Shown in pieces: positions 26,901 through 39,700 of a stretch of DNA of 64,000 nt (its first letter is position 1; the number at the start of each line of letters is the position of its first letter). The position numbers were made by a program, and so were the translations under genes. Origin of the DNA: Montifringilla adamsi. Taxonomy: Eukaryota; Chordata; Aves; Passeriformes; Passeridae. The stretch is from the NCBI GenBank assembly GCA_017590115.1, contig JAGGNK010008781.1, forward strand, positions 1,086,911-1,150,910, read 5' to 3'. The notes below the pieces were generated by a model that saw only the letters and a list, made by a program, of their open reading frames with translations, did no database searches and was not told the DNA's origin.

Positions 26901-27701
26901 AACAGGGTCGTGCCCTAAGGATTTTGCTTTCTAACCTCAGAGACAACACACCAAAAATGATGACTCAGATTAGAGAAGAGTGTAACAGCACTTGGAGAGG
27001 TGACAATCAGCCCTGGTAGCTCTGCCAAAGCCAGTGGTAACAATTTGTGGCAGCTCTGAGAAGAACACAAGACCTCAATGATCTTCATTTTAAAAAATGC
27101 TGGGTTTTTTTTTTTTTTTTATTTTCTGTCCTGTACTGGTGCTTCTTTCCTTCCTTTCATACTTTAGCAACTGCCAGAGGTAACAGTAATTTTCCCTACT
27201 GTACCATCAGCAGCAAGTGTAATTCATCTCTCTTTTGGGAGCCCAGAAATCCAGTGGTAGGAAAGCAGGGCAGTATTTTCCTCCTCCTCCTCTATTCCTT
27301 CAGCTCTTTTATCAAGATTTTCCCATTCATATTATTGTTGATAACATAAGGCAAACCTGAAAACCTTTCCATGAGAGGAAATCAAAGTCCTGCAGTAAAA
27401 GGGCTAAACACTCCCAAGGGTGATGCTGACCAACTGTTTGCATTTTCTGTTTTGCAGATAGAAAATGCCTGTGAAGACCTACCAGAGGTGACATGACAGG
27501 AACAGGACCTACAACCTCTCGGGATGGTTTGGACTGTTCCCACAACAGTCCTGTGCTCACTGGGTGCAAGAAAGGAGCAGCTGTGTTTATCCACACGGTG
27601 CTCATGTGGCATTAATGCACTGCCCTGCACAACCCACCTCACTCCCTGCCACAGCAGCCATCCCCTGGACTGTACTGGTGCTCCTGGGGGATAAATGCAC
27701 A
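23999..27701. other. Unique intronic sequence, no gene recognised
   Basis: AT-rich sequence contains a T16 tract at 27105-27120 and a caaacaaacaaaaaaa stretch at about 25084-25100. A candidate conserved stretch lies at about 24660-24740 (gctaatgaaattaaact). A 143-codon frame at 26588-27019 has no recognisable domain and is probably chance. Confidence 0.55.
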
Positions 27702-27975
27702 GATACAGTACCAGCATGCTGGATGAAAACACAGTTTAACAACATGGATAAATTCACAGATTCAGCACCAGGATTCTGAATTAAGACACAATTTAGGAAC
27801 ATGTATAAGTTTCACAGATACAGTACCAGGATTCTGGATGAAAACACAGTGTAAGGACATGGATAAGTTCACAGATAAAGCACCAGGATGCTGGATGAAG
27901 ACAAAATTTAAGGACATGGATAAATTCACAGATACAGTACCAGGATTCTGAATGAAGACACAATTTAAGACCACG
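27702..27975. repeat. 57-bp minisatellite, about 4.8 copies
   Basis: Units begin gatacagtaccaggattctg or variants and end in ggataaattcaca. Successive copies start at about 27702, 27759, 27817, 27874 and 27931. Copies diverge at several positions each (gattcagcacc, gataaagcacc), so the array is not brand new. The 57-bp length equals 19 codons, which creates repeated peptide frames such as CVFIQNPGTVSVNLSM on the minus strand. I regard these as repeat artefacts. Confidence 0.94.
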
Positions 27976-30124
27976 CTTTCAATTGCCATGATTTGTGGCT
28001 ATGAGGTCATTTAGACCAGTCTGCTTCCCTTTTGCCAGAGAAGATTTGTAGCTATTATTTCCCACCCCCCAAGCAATGATCACATGCTGTTTGCTTCAGC
28101 CCTGCATGTTGCAATACCTCAATGAATAATATACAAGGAGCAGAAAATAAACAAGCCCACTGTGCCCGGGGATAATGTGTGGTGTGTTTTTCTTCAGGAT
28201 GATTAAATGTGAGTGCATGTCACAGGATGTAGGGCTTGCTCTGCTGGGAACCCAGGAGGATGAGAGCACACAGCTCTCTCCAAGCAGGCAAATGGCCACG
28301 GAGAAGGTTAAGGGGGCCCCCAGGCAGGCCCAGCATATGCACTGCTATTCCCTGGCTGCTCTGCTCTCTGGGCTCCCTTTCCAGACACAGACACTCCACG
28401 GGTTCCTGGCTCACACTCCACCCCTTCCACACCTTGAAGTTGCACTGAAGACATCAGATTCCCACCACAGAATGGGATGCTCCACTCGGCTTTGCCAGCC
28501 TTTCACCAGCCCTCTGCTGATGTCTTGAGTTTTAGTTTTTGTATTTTCTACATTCTGCACTGCCTTAGTGTATGACTCTGAGCTCCAAAGAAAGTGTCAG
28601 GAGTTCTCCTCACAGCTCAGTCACACAAAACAATCCTTTTCCAGCCCCAGAACCAAGGACACCGCTGCAGCTTCATCCCAAAAAGTGCAAACAGCAGGGA
28701 ATGGAGGAGAGCAAACTGGGAGGGTGGGGCTGCATCACCTGAGCTGGAATTGGACAACATCCCACACTCCCATCTCTGTCTCCTGCACCTCTCAGCCAGA
28801 CTCATTTCTGAGCAAAGAAATACAAATTTCAACAAGCTTGTTTCTCTTCAACTCGCTTTTCAGGAAAATAAAGACAGCGACAAGGACCTTCAGAGAGGTC
28901 CTTCCCACTCCCATTCACCCAACAAACACCCAGCTCACTGCCTCTGGATTTCTTCTTTCACCACAGCTATGTTTGTTATGTGCAAAAGTATTCTGTTTCT
29001 ACTACTTTGTGTAAAGGGATTTTCAATAGAAGGGAAGTAACAACATCAGAAAATACTTCTAGCACAGAGGTTTCACTCAGTAAACAGGTGTCTGGGAGAT
29101 TATCTCGCCAATTTAACCAAAGCTGCAAACACCACAACCGTTCTGGGATGACTAAAATCCCCTTTTTTCAAATAAAAGCCTTTTATCTGCCAAGCGACAC
29201 TTCCTGTTCTAAAGGCTATTCTCCTCGGTGGTTGTCAACTATGTATTAATCTAATTCATATAAGCCTTAGAAATAAATTCTTTCATGTGCAGAATCTTTT
29301 GGGAAACTGATTCCCTGAGGCTTTAGAGAGCAATTGTTGCTTATCACCGTGGAAATTTCCACTGAATTTAAAGCCTGGTAACAAGTTAAAAAAAGATACA
29401 TCAAATTTTTCAGTGATTAACAAGTTTCCCAGTCTTTGTCATCCTCAAAGGATTTTCATCTGATCGGTAGGGAAACGGCTAAAAATGAAAATAAAAGGGA
29501 AGTGATCTGACCCAGTAAGGCAGTTCCTGTGTTCCCACTCCTGTCCAAAATAATGGCACTCACTTCTAACAGTCCCTTCCAGGCAGCAGCAGCAATATCA
29601 AACACCTTGGGCTTTATTTAAAGGACAAATGTGCTGCCAAAGACAAACACTGCTTAACTGCGAGCGGATAGTTAAACCCTCCCTACAGAGCTCTCCTAAC
29701 AAAACCACTCTGTGTGTGGGAGAGGCATGCTCTGCCAGAACACTTACAGAAAAGCAGGTAATTGAAGTTTTTCTGCATTCAAACTCCATGCCTGTGCAAT
29801 AAAAACCTGATTTTAAAAGCGCCATAAAGCAGAGAAGTTTTCTGATGCCTGGCTGTCTGTCACGGCACAGAAAGGGCCCTGCTAAAGCAGCAGTTTTGTA
29901 CCTTGCTGCACACCGTGGGCCTGTGATAAACGGCACGGCAGACACGCTGAAAACCTCCCGTGACGGGGCTTTCAATCCTCCTCACAGCACGCAAAGAGGA
30001 AAATAAGGTATTTCAGCGACTAGGAGCAAGCTGCAGTGGGGATCAACTTCAAATCAGCTGAGATCCATCCCACGTCCCCAACATCTTCGTGCGTCACCGC
30101 GTCAGAAACACGCCCGGCCAACCT
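27976..30124. other. Intronic sequence immediately downstream of the exon
   Basis: No repeat or gene was recognised. GC content rises toward the exon from about 29600 onward. Two overlapping 148-codon plus-strand frames at 28568-29040 share the same DNA in different phases, have no recognised domain, and are likely chance. Confidence 0.55.
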
Positions 30125-31062
<938 letters not shown>

Positions 31063-31773
31063 TCAAAGGGACACTTGGCACAGCTTTAGTGGAGCCACCT
31101 GGTAAGTTAGGGCCAAGCACTATTCCATGCAAAGAACATTTACAGGGTAGCTACATGTTTAAATACAGATAATTCTTTTCTGCCTTACATTTGGAAAAGA
31201 GAATACAATGCAGCATGTCAGGAGAGCCCAATGACCAACAGCCCCAGGGCTGCTAGTCACCAGCCCTGCAGGATCAAAGGGAGCTTTTGCTCTAGGTGCA
31301 AAGAAACTGCTTTTCTAAGGACTCTCACACAACCATTTCACTCTCTCTGTCAAGTAACCTTGCTCTTGTATTTCTGTTTCTGGCACTATAGTCCATATCT
31401 CTGCGGTAAAATACTGACAGTGTCTCAATTTCCTAAGTTCTTTAAATGCAGATGGACATCACAACCCAGAAGTATTTCAACAAGTACTAATATGTAAGAT
31501 GCACACAGAGGGAAACAGCATGTGCTGGCCAATTTCAAGTTTCACCTGAACATCAGATCCCTTTTGACCTAAATGTTTTCTGTTAAGATTAACAACACAT
31601 TGCTGAAAGGCAAAATGTATTGGCTAAATTAGGGTAGATAACAGTGGAGAAGAGTTCAAATACATGTTGATTATGTCACACAGCTTACAACCCCTCTCCT
31701 TAGCCCCTGCTGAAGGGATTTGCCATAGGTACAAAAGGTAAATGCATTTAGTGCCGGACTTTTTGAGTATTGA

Positions 31774-32332
31774 AAAATCAGAGCTTGCTCTCAGCTCCAG
31801 GATTCTCAGGGAATCCCATCAGAATCAGGAGTTAAGGTTCTGTGTAGGTTCAGTTCTTTAAAGAATAAAGGTAACCACAAGGACAGCACAGAATGAAGAG
31901 ATTCATCTGGAGCTCAGGAACACCTGAGGATCCCAAAACACCCCACAGAGACACTGTCTTACCACCTTCCTCACAAGGGGCTGCAGCCTGGGGATTTCTT
32001 GCAAGTCACATTTGCTGCCCTGGCATGTCTGTGGACTTCAGAGTCCAGCAAATCAGAGCTTGCTCAGAGTCCAGAAAATCAGAGCTTGCTCTCAGCTCCA
32101 GGATTCTCAGGGAATCCCATCAGAATCAGGAGTTAAGGTTCCGTGTAGGTTCAGTTCTTTAAAGAATAAAGGTAACCACAAGGACAGCACAGAATGAAGA
32201 GATTCATCTGGAGCTCAGGAACACCTGAGGATCCCAAAACACCCCACAGAGACACTGTCTTACCACCTTCCTCACAAGGGGCTGCAGCCTGGGGATTTCT
32301 TGCAAGTCACATTTGCTGCCCTGGCATGTCTG
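31774..32332. repeat. 258-bp direct duplication at a 301-bp spacing
   Basis: Copy 1 at 31774-32031 and copy 2 at 32075-32332 agree throughout my read except one substitution (T at 31841, C at 32142). The 43-bp spacer carries an extra partial copy of the left edge, reading aatcagagcttgctcagagt, so the first ~20 bases occur three times. The duplication lies about 750 bp upstream of the exon's acceptor. No coding potential is evident. Confidence 0.96.
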
Positions 32333-35300
32333 GCTGCTAACATGGTAATTATGCAGTCAAATTTAATTAAATGTTTTCAAGTAATGAATAAACAATCGAT
32401 ACCTGTCATGACACCAAATGGCTGCTGACAGACAGCCCCACTGCAGTCCTGTGGAGTGTGCAACGCAGGGAGCAAAGAGCTTTGGGAGGCAGGTGTGAGG
32501 TAATTAAGAAAAGAAGGAGACAAATGTAGAGGAGGGGGAAATCAGAACTCTCAAAGGACAGCAGCCATAAATTTGAAGTAAGGAATTAAGATGTGTTCAC
32601 TCATGCTTAATTCATGAACCACCACGGAACTGTTCTCCTAACTGAGCAAACTGCCATGACTGGAGAGAAATTTAAACAAAACAAAATGAAAACGTAAAAA
32701 AAGGAAAAGAAACAGTGAATTAGCAGCACAACACCCTCTCTGTCAGACAGAATCACATTTAAAACATAAACCACTGGTTTAGCCCACTGTTACAGCCCCG
32801 CAAGGCTCCAGTCCTTGGCACACCGTTTAATTCTGCTGAAAAAGATGTTACAAATGCCACCTCCCGAGCTGATTGATTTCCCTTACCTGAGTCTGTCAGG
32901 CTTCCATCCCTAAGTGCTCTAACACTTCTGAAAGGAACACAAGGAAGAGCCACTTTGGACCACAGACCTCTTGAGGGAAGAGGAAAACCTACAGATTTCT
33001 TTGGTCCAGCAGCAGAACAAGAATCTGGATCACAGATGCAGGAATTTTCTCTCTACGCCCCTTCACCCACCCTGGATGAGCCTTGCTGGGATCTGCTCAC
33101 CTCCCTCTGGAAAAGCAACCACTGACATCCTACGTGACAGATGCCAAGATGCTTTTCAATTAAACACCTGGTTTGCCAGACAAGGATCTCTTGGAGGCCA
33201 GTTTGGCTACTGAGTTTGACTTGGTGACTGATGAGAATTTCTTTCTCAGGTGTCCTGCTTGCTGAGCCAAGAGCCCCGTGGCACCAGAGGGCAGGGCTGT
33301 GCTTAGGGGAAGCACAGAAACACTTTCCTTGGTGAAGGAAAACAGGGATTGGTTTAAGCTCACGTTTTCCAAAGGGTTTCCATGACCAGGGATTCTCCAG
33401 ACACGGCCCCACTGCTCCTGAGGGAACCCCTGCCTTCCACAGAGCCACACAAATCAGAAATAAACTCAGCAGGCTGCAGAGACAAGTGAAGTCCTGGGAT
33501 TTCAAAGGGCTGTTGGTCAGGATCTAAGCTTGAGACTTAGCAGCTGTTTTTGTGCAATTCCCAGGATTTTGCTGCAGCACATTATCCTCAGACAGACAGT
33601 GGGCTCATTTTTGCAGGCACTTCATTTATCCTGGGTTAATCACATGCATGAGGTATGTAGGATTTGGCCCAATATTAAGAAAAACAGTCATGCAACTTCT
33701 GCCTTAATAAGCTGAACACAAACAGCAAAACCCATGTGGCAGACTGACGGCAGAAAGAAAAAAACAGCTTCACTTTTTTTTCATTGTGTTTTAAAGATTT
33801 CCACCCACTTTCATACAATACATAATGGATTCCTATATTTCTATACCGAAGGCTGTACTTTAGACAATTTATTTAAGCACTTTAAGCCTTTTACTGATAG
33901 AAGTGGTAGTTAAAATTGTCCATTTTATTTTTAGAATACCAACATCAGGCATCAGCAACTGCAGGCCATCACTTAAGGGATTTGTTCTATTCTCTTCATC
34001 TCTACCCAATAACTTTCACATCCTGGTATAATTAATTACCAGCATTTCCAGAGAACACTTTTGTATGCTTAATCAGCTCAGTTTCAGAGTTCTTTAATTT
34101 ATCAGAGAATCTATTTAAACAAGATGCCATGGGTTTTCCTGAGTTTCACAGCATAAGTTATTATTTTAAACAACCATTAAGCAGTGTTTACTTTATCTAC
34201 CTGAAAAACTGATTTTTAAAAAGCAGCTCTGCCAGTCAGTGCTTTCAGGTGCTCTGGAAGAGATTTTTGCATTTTAAAATGCTTTACCCCTTTCCATCAC
34301 CAAACAGGAGTCACAGCTGCCCAGAGATGAAGTCCTGCATGGAAGAGGTTAACAACCACCAAACAAAGCCAGTATTAGCCAAGAACAAAAGTGAAGGCTT
34401 ACAAGTAATTATTTCTTCTTTGTAACAGCCTGGTGACTTTTTAATCCTTTTTCTGGCATCATATGGCTCTGCAGCACTTCATCTGAACCCAAGCAGGCAT
34501 CTGCTGAGCACATCACTGCCTCCAGTGTGACAGAGCAGCTCAAATTCCTGCAACCCAGTGAGCTCACTGGATGGGAAACAGTGACTTCTGATCTTTGCTA
34601 TTATTATTATTTCTTGGATTCCAGCATAAGAGGAATTTTCTTTGGGGGTATTTCACATGGAGCTGGAGCCCTGGGTGCTGGATTCACCGGAACAGTCATA
34701 AAAGCTTAATATCTTGAGTTGTTCTTTTATGGGGTTGGTTTGAAGTGACTTTCTTTTGGGCAGGGAAGGAAGGCTTTAACTCGTGGGTGGGAGATTACTG
34801 GCCAGTGGCCACGGATCTTCAGTGCCTGATGCTGGATGAGCCTCTGAGCCTTCAAGGCAACCATCTGCCTGAACCCTCAGCCAGAAGGTTCTGGGCCAGG
34901 CAAGTCAGTGAGGAGCAGAAGTCAGCTGCCCATGCAAAGGGGGAGTGATGAGAGAAGCCTTCCCTGCACCTTGCTGGTCCTCAGAGGCACATTTATAATT
35001 GCTCCTTGCAGGAGACAAGCCAGAGGAAAAGAGCTGAAGAGATTTCTGTGCCTGTGTGTCCTCCTGGAACCCCAGCAGAGCAGCACAGCTGGAGCTCCCA
35101 CCAGGAATTCTATAACTTCTAAGGCAGGATCTTCTCCCTCCTTTTTCCAACTACCTTTCCTCCATTCCTGAACCTAGCTATAATGGAATGCTGCACCATG
35201 TTCATTTTAACTTTTGCTCCACTTCCACGCCACCAAGTTTTAAGAAACAAACTCCACCTAATATTATTCACAGCACCGCTATCACCTAAAATCCTGGAAA

Positions 35301-35703
35301 TGCTGCAAATTATCATCCCTGTCCTCCCATGGATACCCTTTCTCACCTGTACCTGCATCCAGATGAACACCTGACCCAAACCATGCCCTCACAACATCCC
35401 TGTCCTTCAATTCTCCTCTGACTCCATCTTCCCCTACAAACCTGTCCTGCTCCTGCAGAGCAAATCACATATTCCAGCTCAGGAACTGCAGAACAGAATG
35501 AAAGCAGGGAAGATTCACTTCAATCAGCACAAATGTTTCCTTCACCCCAAAATGTCAACAGCTCTGTTTGCTGGTTCATTTTCCCTTAATTTCCTGTGCC
35601 AGCACCGCACTCAGTCACATTTAGGGACTTAGCAGGGTAGGAAATCTTTGTAGCAATGTTTTGCTCAGAACTAGAGCTCAGCAAATACATTCACTCAGAC
35701 CTT
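32333..35703. other. Unique intronic sequence, no gene recognised
   Basis: AT-rich sequence, with a markedly AT-rich block at about 33770-34200. Overlapping short frames at 33053-33505 on the minus strand lack recognisable domains. I saw no retroelement end. Confidence 0.55.
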
Positions 35704-36788
35704 AGGATGATCTCAGCTGTACTCTCATCCCCTCCAAGTTCCCCTTTCTTCACTTCTAGAAATAGGAAATTTTGCTGATGGAAAGGCTGAGTGGAATCTT
35801 AAACCAAACCAGCTCAGATTGAGGATATGGAACAGATTTTGGACTGTGAGGTTGATAAAGTACAGCAACAAAGGGAGCAGTGGCTTGTCCATGTCTTCAC
35901 ATCCTGATTCCCCCCTGACAGGCAGGACTGCAGGCTCACACTCCCTTCTGGCCCAAAACCTGCAGTTCTGTGAGCACTCCAGCACTCAGCTGGGCGGCAG
36001 GGGAGCTGCAGAAGCCGCAGTTCCCCACGTGTGCCCATCAGAGCTGCTTCCCCAACCTCTGAGGGGTCACAGGGACTCTTGGGCTAATTGCACACAGGCA
36101 ATGCCAAGTGTCAAATGCTTGTGATGACCAATTTGTGAAGCTAAAAATAAACTCTGCAAACAAATCTGGCCAAGAAATCCACAGAGCAAATATTTGAGGG
36201 AAATTGCAGCCTATTCTCAAATATTCTGTGAGCACCTGGTGAGGGAGGATGACCTCAGCTGTACTCTCATCCCCTCCAAGTTCCCCTTTCTTCACTTCTA
36301 GAAATAGGAAATTTTGCTGATGGAAAGGCTGAGTGGAATCTTAAACCAAACCAGCTCAGATTGAGGATATGGAACAGATTTTGGACTGTGAGGTTGATAA
36401 AGTACAGCAACAAAGGGAGCAGTGGCTTGTCCATGTCTTCACATCCTGATTCCCCCCTGACAGGCAGGACTGCAGGCTCACACTCCCTTCTGGCCCAAAA
36501 CCTGCAGTTCTGTGAGCACTCCAGCACTCAGCTGGGCGGCAGGGGAGCTGCAGAAGCCGCAGTTCCCCACGTGTGCCCATCAGAGCTGCTTCCCCAACCT
36601 CTGAGGGGTCACAGGGACTCTTGGGCTAATTGCACACAGGCAATGCCAAGTGTCAAATGCTTGTGATGACCAATTTGTGAAGCTAAAAATAAACTCTGCA
36701 AACAAATCTGGCCAAGAAATCCACAGAGCAAATATTTGAGGGAAATTGCAGCCTATTCTCAAATATTCTGTGAGCACCTGGTGAGGGA
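35704..36788. repeat. 542-bp head-to-tail tandem duplication
   Basis: Copy 1 (35704-36245) and copy 2 (36246-36787) abut directly. My line-by-line comparison finds one difference (T at 35711 versus C at 36253). The flanks share only a few bases (aggatga on the left, gaggga on the right). Identical open frames therefore occur twice at a 542-bp offset on both strands; none has a recognisable domain. The near-identity means either a very recent duplication, an array kept uniform by gene conversion, or an assembly artefact. Confidence 0.97.
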
Positions 36789-39700
36789 AATTTGATCAAA
36801 CCAAATTAATGCTAACAAAATTATTTTAGGAGCTCTTTTTGGAATCCAGAGCCCCCTAAACTGAAAGCTGAAGTCCAAGGATAGGTTTGTACCTGCAGTG
36901 TTTTGCAGATTGACCTGGGATGGAATATTCCTAATTACATACATGGGAGAACAGAGTCTGGCTGGTTACCAGACATATTTTAAACCCAGATATAGACACA
37001 GTCTTATTTAGCCTAGATCAGAGTTCAATTAAACCACATTGCAAAGATTGTTGGGAGACATTATAATCAGTTATTGTGAACAAATTTCCTATTTTCTTTC
37101 AGTGGTAGATATTAGCTTCATTCATTCAGTATATTGCTAAATGAAAAACTGCAATAATATTCTATTAAATAGACTTCTCTCACATTTTGAGATTATATCC
37201 TTAATGAACTTATCCTTTGTACATTACCACAGATCAAATCTTCACTGAAGTCCTACAGACAACCCTGGATTTAGTACAGAAGTGAACACTTGCCCCATTC
37301 TTCTCCAGCAGAGGCAGAACAGGAGCATTTCAGAGCTGGCAGAACATGACAGGCACCTAAAGCAAGGACTGGACAAAGGTACACCAGCAACCTCTGCACT
37401 CCTTGGAAACAGAAACAGCGGGATGGTCACCAAAACTAAACGATGGGAATTCAAACAGAGCATGGTTAGTGCTAGAGCTCACTGCCAGGGAGCTCCCCAG
37501 AATCAGAAGGGTGCTCAGAATGCTCGCCCTGACGTGCAGCCCATCCAGAGCAGTGTCATCACCCACATGTAAAACCCCTTGTTTGAGTTGCATCGATTAG
37601 AACCCAGGATTAGACCTCTGCATTCTAAAGCCTTATCCAACATCTGTCAGGTTGTTCCATTTTCCTCAGGATTACCAACACAACAGACACGTGTATAAAC
37701 CACAAATAGCTGCTTGTGAGGCACAGCCTTTTCACCAACAGGAAAGAGAAGCTTTAAAGTCTATTTTGGAAAAACAGAACTCTCAGAAAACTGCACATCA
37801 GAAAGGCTTTTCCAGTATTTTAATAACAGTCTCCAATGTTTTTTGTAGTTCTGTACATGCCCCCCTTTGGCTGCAAAATACCAAGATATTCTTTTATTAC
37901 AGGCCTGTCTTCTCTCTGACCCTCTACTCACAGAGCTGCGTTAGTCAAAGGCTGCCTGACATTCAGGACTGAAATCTATAAATGGTTTTCTCAGACTGGC
38001 TGATGACCTTAAGAGTCTGTAAAACAACAGTGTACATGCAAAGGTCAGTGAAGATTTCCAGAATCACTCCCCCTCCCAGGGCTGCCATTCCCAATTGTCT
38101 CCACTGCCGAGGCCATCTGACCTATTTAAGGGAGTTTGCTGTGTGGAATCAAAGATAAATACCTGGAACTCCGATTTCCACTAATGAAAGCTTTTGTTAA
38201 GAGAAAAAGGTTGGAAAACTTCTATACAGGCACCATTCAGGTTTTGTGCAGGCCAGAGGCTGCAAATGTCAGTGTCCTGCGAGCAGCACAAGGTGTGCAA
38301 AATGTCACACGCTGGCCTTTCCCTGCCGCCCTGCTTGCCTGATTGGGGCAGACCCCACGGATCCTGCACCACCCATTGCGCCAGCAGGGCAAGAACAAAG
38401 CAAAGAGCATTCAGCCTACCCTGTCTGATAGCTGGAGAGGAGGATTTAGGACACTGGAGTTTACTGCCAGCTCCATCAAAAGCATATGGCAGGCACAGGA
38501 AACCTCTGCAAGCCAGGTTCCCTGGCGGGGAAATGAGAGAAGCTGTCGTTCAGTTTGATTGACTTGCGAGTCAAAACCACGTTGAGTTCATCACACAAAA
38601 GGCCAAGTAAAACACTGTCTGTCTGGGGGGTTTTCTGGGCTTTAAAGCAGGCAAAAGCAACCCAGAGTGGGGGAAAGCAGACAACGTGGTCAGTATTTTC
38701 TACCTTCAGCAGCACCTTTCAGAGACCTGGACTGCTCATCTTCCACTGAAGACATGCAGCTGAAGAAATCTCATTTCCATGGCAGTACAGTTCTGTGAAA
38801 GACACTGCTCTGAAGAGGATGCATCAAATTTAGCCTTACAGGATGGCTCACCAAAGCCTCCACAACATTTTAAAGTTTGGCCAGAATGCCATAATGATTG
38901 AAATACACGAATATCACAGTTAGTTTGGTTTGGTTTTTTTTAAAGTTCTCAAGTGTCATAAAAATGGGAACATGCAAGATGCAAGTTACAAACTTGAACA
39001 AGTTCTGGCCTTGGCAATGAATCAATTCCTTGTCCTGTATCTCCTTCTCCAGTTTTTAATAGCTCTGTGCTTTCCTCTGCTGTTTAAGTCTCTGTCAGAT
39101 GCTGATAGGCACTCACTCTGTTTAGACACCGAATTGCTTTGCACAGCTCCTTGTTTAAAGAGAGATTAGGGTCCTAGAGCCTGAATGGGGCAATTTGCTC
39201 AGCACTCTTCACTGCCACAAAAACCAACAAGAACCAAGAGTACCAAAGAGCTCAGACCTGCACAGGATGAGGCTTTCAGCTGCAAAAGCACAGAAGGAGG
39301 ACACAGAGGACTCAATAAATGAATTGCAACGATTTTCCCTTTACCATCCAGAAGAAAAAAAGAGTATTTTTTCTTGTAAATAGGTACTAATGAAAAATAA
39401 AGCCAGCCAGGAACATGAACAACAAGACTTTATCTCACATATCCCATGCTGAGACCCAGCCTGCACTGGGCTCTGCATTGCACAGGTACAGGAGACATTA
39501 CTCAAAGAGCCAGGTATAACCTGGCAGTGAGAAATTCCAAGGCTGAAAAGGAAAAAGGGGTTTCTTACAACCAGACCCGAGCCAGGCTTTCCCTGGGGTC
39601 TGTAATACACTTCTAGCACACACCTTGATACCTTCCCACCTGGCAACTCACTCCTCAGGGCTGGTATTCCCAGGGCTCTGCTGGGCATAAACCCCTTCAG

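Noticed and set aside
35819..36666. Two identical 101-codon plus-strand frames as a duplicated gene pair
   Set aside because: Their identity is explained by the 542-bp DNA duplication, which has no boundaries related to the frame, and there is no recognisable domain.
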